From Hirundichthys speculiger (lineage: Eukaryota; Chordata; Actinopteri; Beloniformes; Exocoetidae), in assembly GCA_018398805.1 (NCBI GenBank), contig JAGFBZ010002548.1, positions 1 through 64,000 on the forward strand: a stretch of 64,000 nt of DNA. The letters run 5' to 3'. Each line of letters begins with the position of its first letter. The first letter of the stretch is position 1. Positions 62,859 through 64,000 of this stretch are shown in pieces. The notes below the pieces were generated by a model. It had not been told where the DNA came from, did not search any database, and saw only the letters and a list, made by a program, of their open reading frames with translations. Both the position numbers and the translations under genes were made by a program.

Positions 62859-64000
62859 GTGGCTTGGACAGCAAGCCTCAGGGATAGGTGAAAATATGTG
62901 GCTAGAATAACCAATAAGAACATGTGTGTTAGTGCAGAGGCATAACCAAGTCTTCAAAATTCGGGATACAGATGTAATGTCCACCACGACGTCTTATGAT
63001 AATTTTATATTTATTAAAGCAGATTTAGCAAGGTTAAGCAGCAGCATTTATTGGTTATACAAATTGATTCTACTTGAAAAAGGGAAAAATTGAGCTGTAG
63101 CTTACGAATCAGTTCATCTGGTTGGTCCAAGGACAGGCTGAGAGACACGCATGTGGCCACTCTGCGTTTTCAAGGCCGCTGTGGCAGGGTGGAGAGAGAG
63201 AGCGCCTGGTCAGGCCCCCGGGGAACCCCGGTTGCCCCCCCCCCCTCCTCCTTACAAGCGGTGAGCTAGGCTAACCAAAAAGGCTCCAATTATTCCTTCA
63301 AGAATTGGGAAAAATTCGTCGATCCTGTTCCAAGCGTCTTTCTGTCTTCTTTTCTTGAAGAAATTCCTTCCAGTTAATCCTCCGGATGGGGGTCGCTCGT
63401 TCAGGTCCCAGCTAGTCCTTCTTCTTCTGAAGTCGCTCCAGGAATCCACACAGAGTCTCTCTGCCTTCTCTTTTTATGCGCTCTCTCTCTCCTTGCTCGC
63501 CCTGCACCAGCCTTCATTTGATTGGTTACCCAAAATTACAGAGGTGTACATAATTATACATAACCCTCCTCGTTTTGGCTTCTCCCTCATACATTATTCA
63601 CACACAGTGTCACACAGCCATTTCATAGGTCAGAGATATGAGAAGAGGCGTTCACATAATTTACATATCATCACGACATCACAAGACCCTCCAAGGTTAC
63701 ATTGTTTGTCTGGGGCAAATACTCATTAAGCTAAAGCTAATCAGCTAAAGCTAACCCTTATTCAATGATTTATACCTCATGTCTGTCTTACAATGTCCTT
63801 AATTGAGCCATTGCTGGATTGATTAGTTTAACCACAGAATATGCGCCTCATTCACCATTTTTTCTGCACAAAGCCCACAGTCACTGCTGGTCTCCTAAGG
63901 TCAGCTTGCCCCGCTACTTTCTGCACCTGGCCCGATCCAATGCCAGCCACGGGTACTAGTGTGTATTGCAGAGAAAATTCACTGTTTACAAACAGCAGAC
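62859..64000 (-). mobile_element. LTR-like sequence of another retroelement, runs off window
   Basis: On the minus strand: a promoter with CATAAAAAGAG (about 63,468-63,478) followed by a start-site-like region, AATAAA signals at 63,047-63,052 and 63,010-63,015, then an LTR-like end either GTGGTGGACA (62,978) or CCAAGCCACA (62,859). Next to 62,859 the minus strand reads TTCATCCTAGCCGGTAAC, vaguely like the tRNA-Tyr primer site of the old ERV. The outer end is beyond the window. Confidence 0.45.

Overview
This window reads as a teleost (probably percomorph) nuclear genome. I see no host protein-coding exon, rRNA, tRNA gene or CRISPR array that I can support. What it holds is a dense, nested pile of transposable elements: tRNA-headed SINEs, L2, Rex1 and other CR1/jockey-type LINEs, chromodomain and Mag-type Ty3/Gypsy elements, gammaretrovirus-like endogenous retroviruses (ERVs) with a CX6CC envelope, and Tc1, hAT and Harbinger-like DNA transposons. 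Each of these is typical of fish genomes.

Layout. 1-11.1 kb: three dispersed direct copies of a ~1.1 kb repeat carrying an L2-derived reading frame, their head-type partner repeats, a Tc1/mariner remnant, a SINE with a perfect 14-bp target duplication and a possible solo LTR. 11.1-14.8 kb: a mariner-type MITE, a hAT MITE and the 3' end of an L2 LINE. 15.1-42.2 kb: remains of one old minus-strand ERV (5' LTR/leader near 42.2-41.4 kb, gag 40.4-38.1 and 28.7 kb, protease 28.3 kb, an RT scrap at 15.7 kb, envelope TM at 15.5 kb). It is broken up by a young ERV (15,775-25,101), an L2 LINE, a solo LTR, a chromodomain Gypsy element (29,097-34,364), a CR1/jockey-type LINE (35.3-37.3 kb) and a Harbinger-like element (38,665-40,083). 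42.9-48.5 kb: a plus-strand Gypsy element that lost its integrase. 48.5-54 kb: two Rex1 LINE copies with a 1.9 kb minisatellite between them whose 34-bp unit is a piece of the Rex1 ORF. 54-62.5 kb: two Mag-type Gypsy elements arranged head to head. 62.6-64 kb: an LTR-like sequence of another retroelement running off the window.

The most notable locus is the young minus-strand ERV. Its LTRs differ by one visible substitution plus one repeat unit, it has a perfect 4-bp CTGC target duplication, primer site and polypurine tract, a long open gag and an uninterrupted 525-codon envelope gene. Its pol, however, is shifted twice and has lost the RNase H-integrase junction. It sits inside a decayed relative of the same lineage (they share a 15-nt leader motif at similar distance from the primer site). 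Everything here is read by eye; family names are from knowledge of the families, not from a search.
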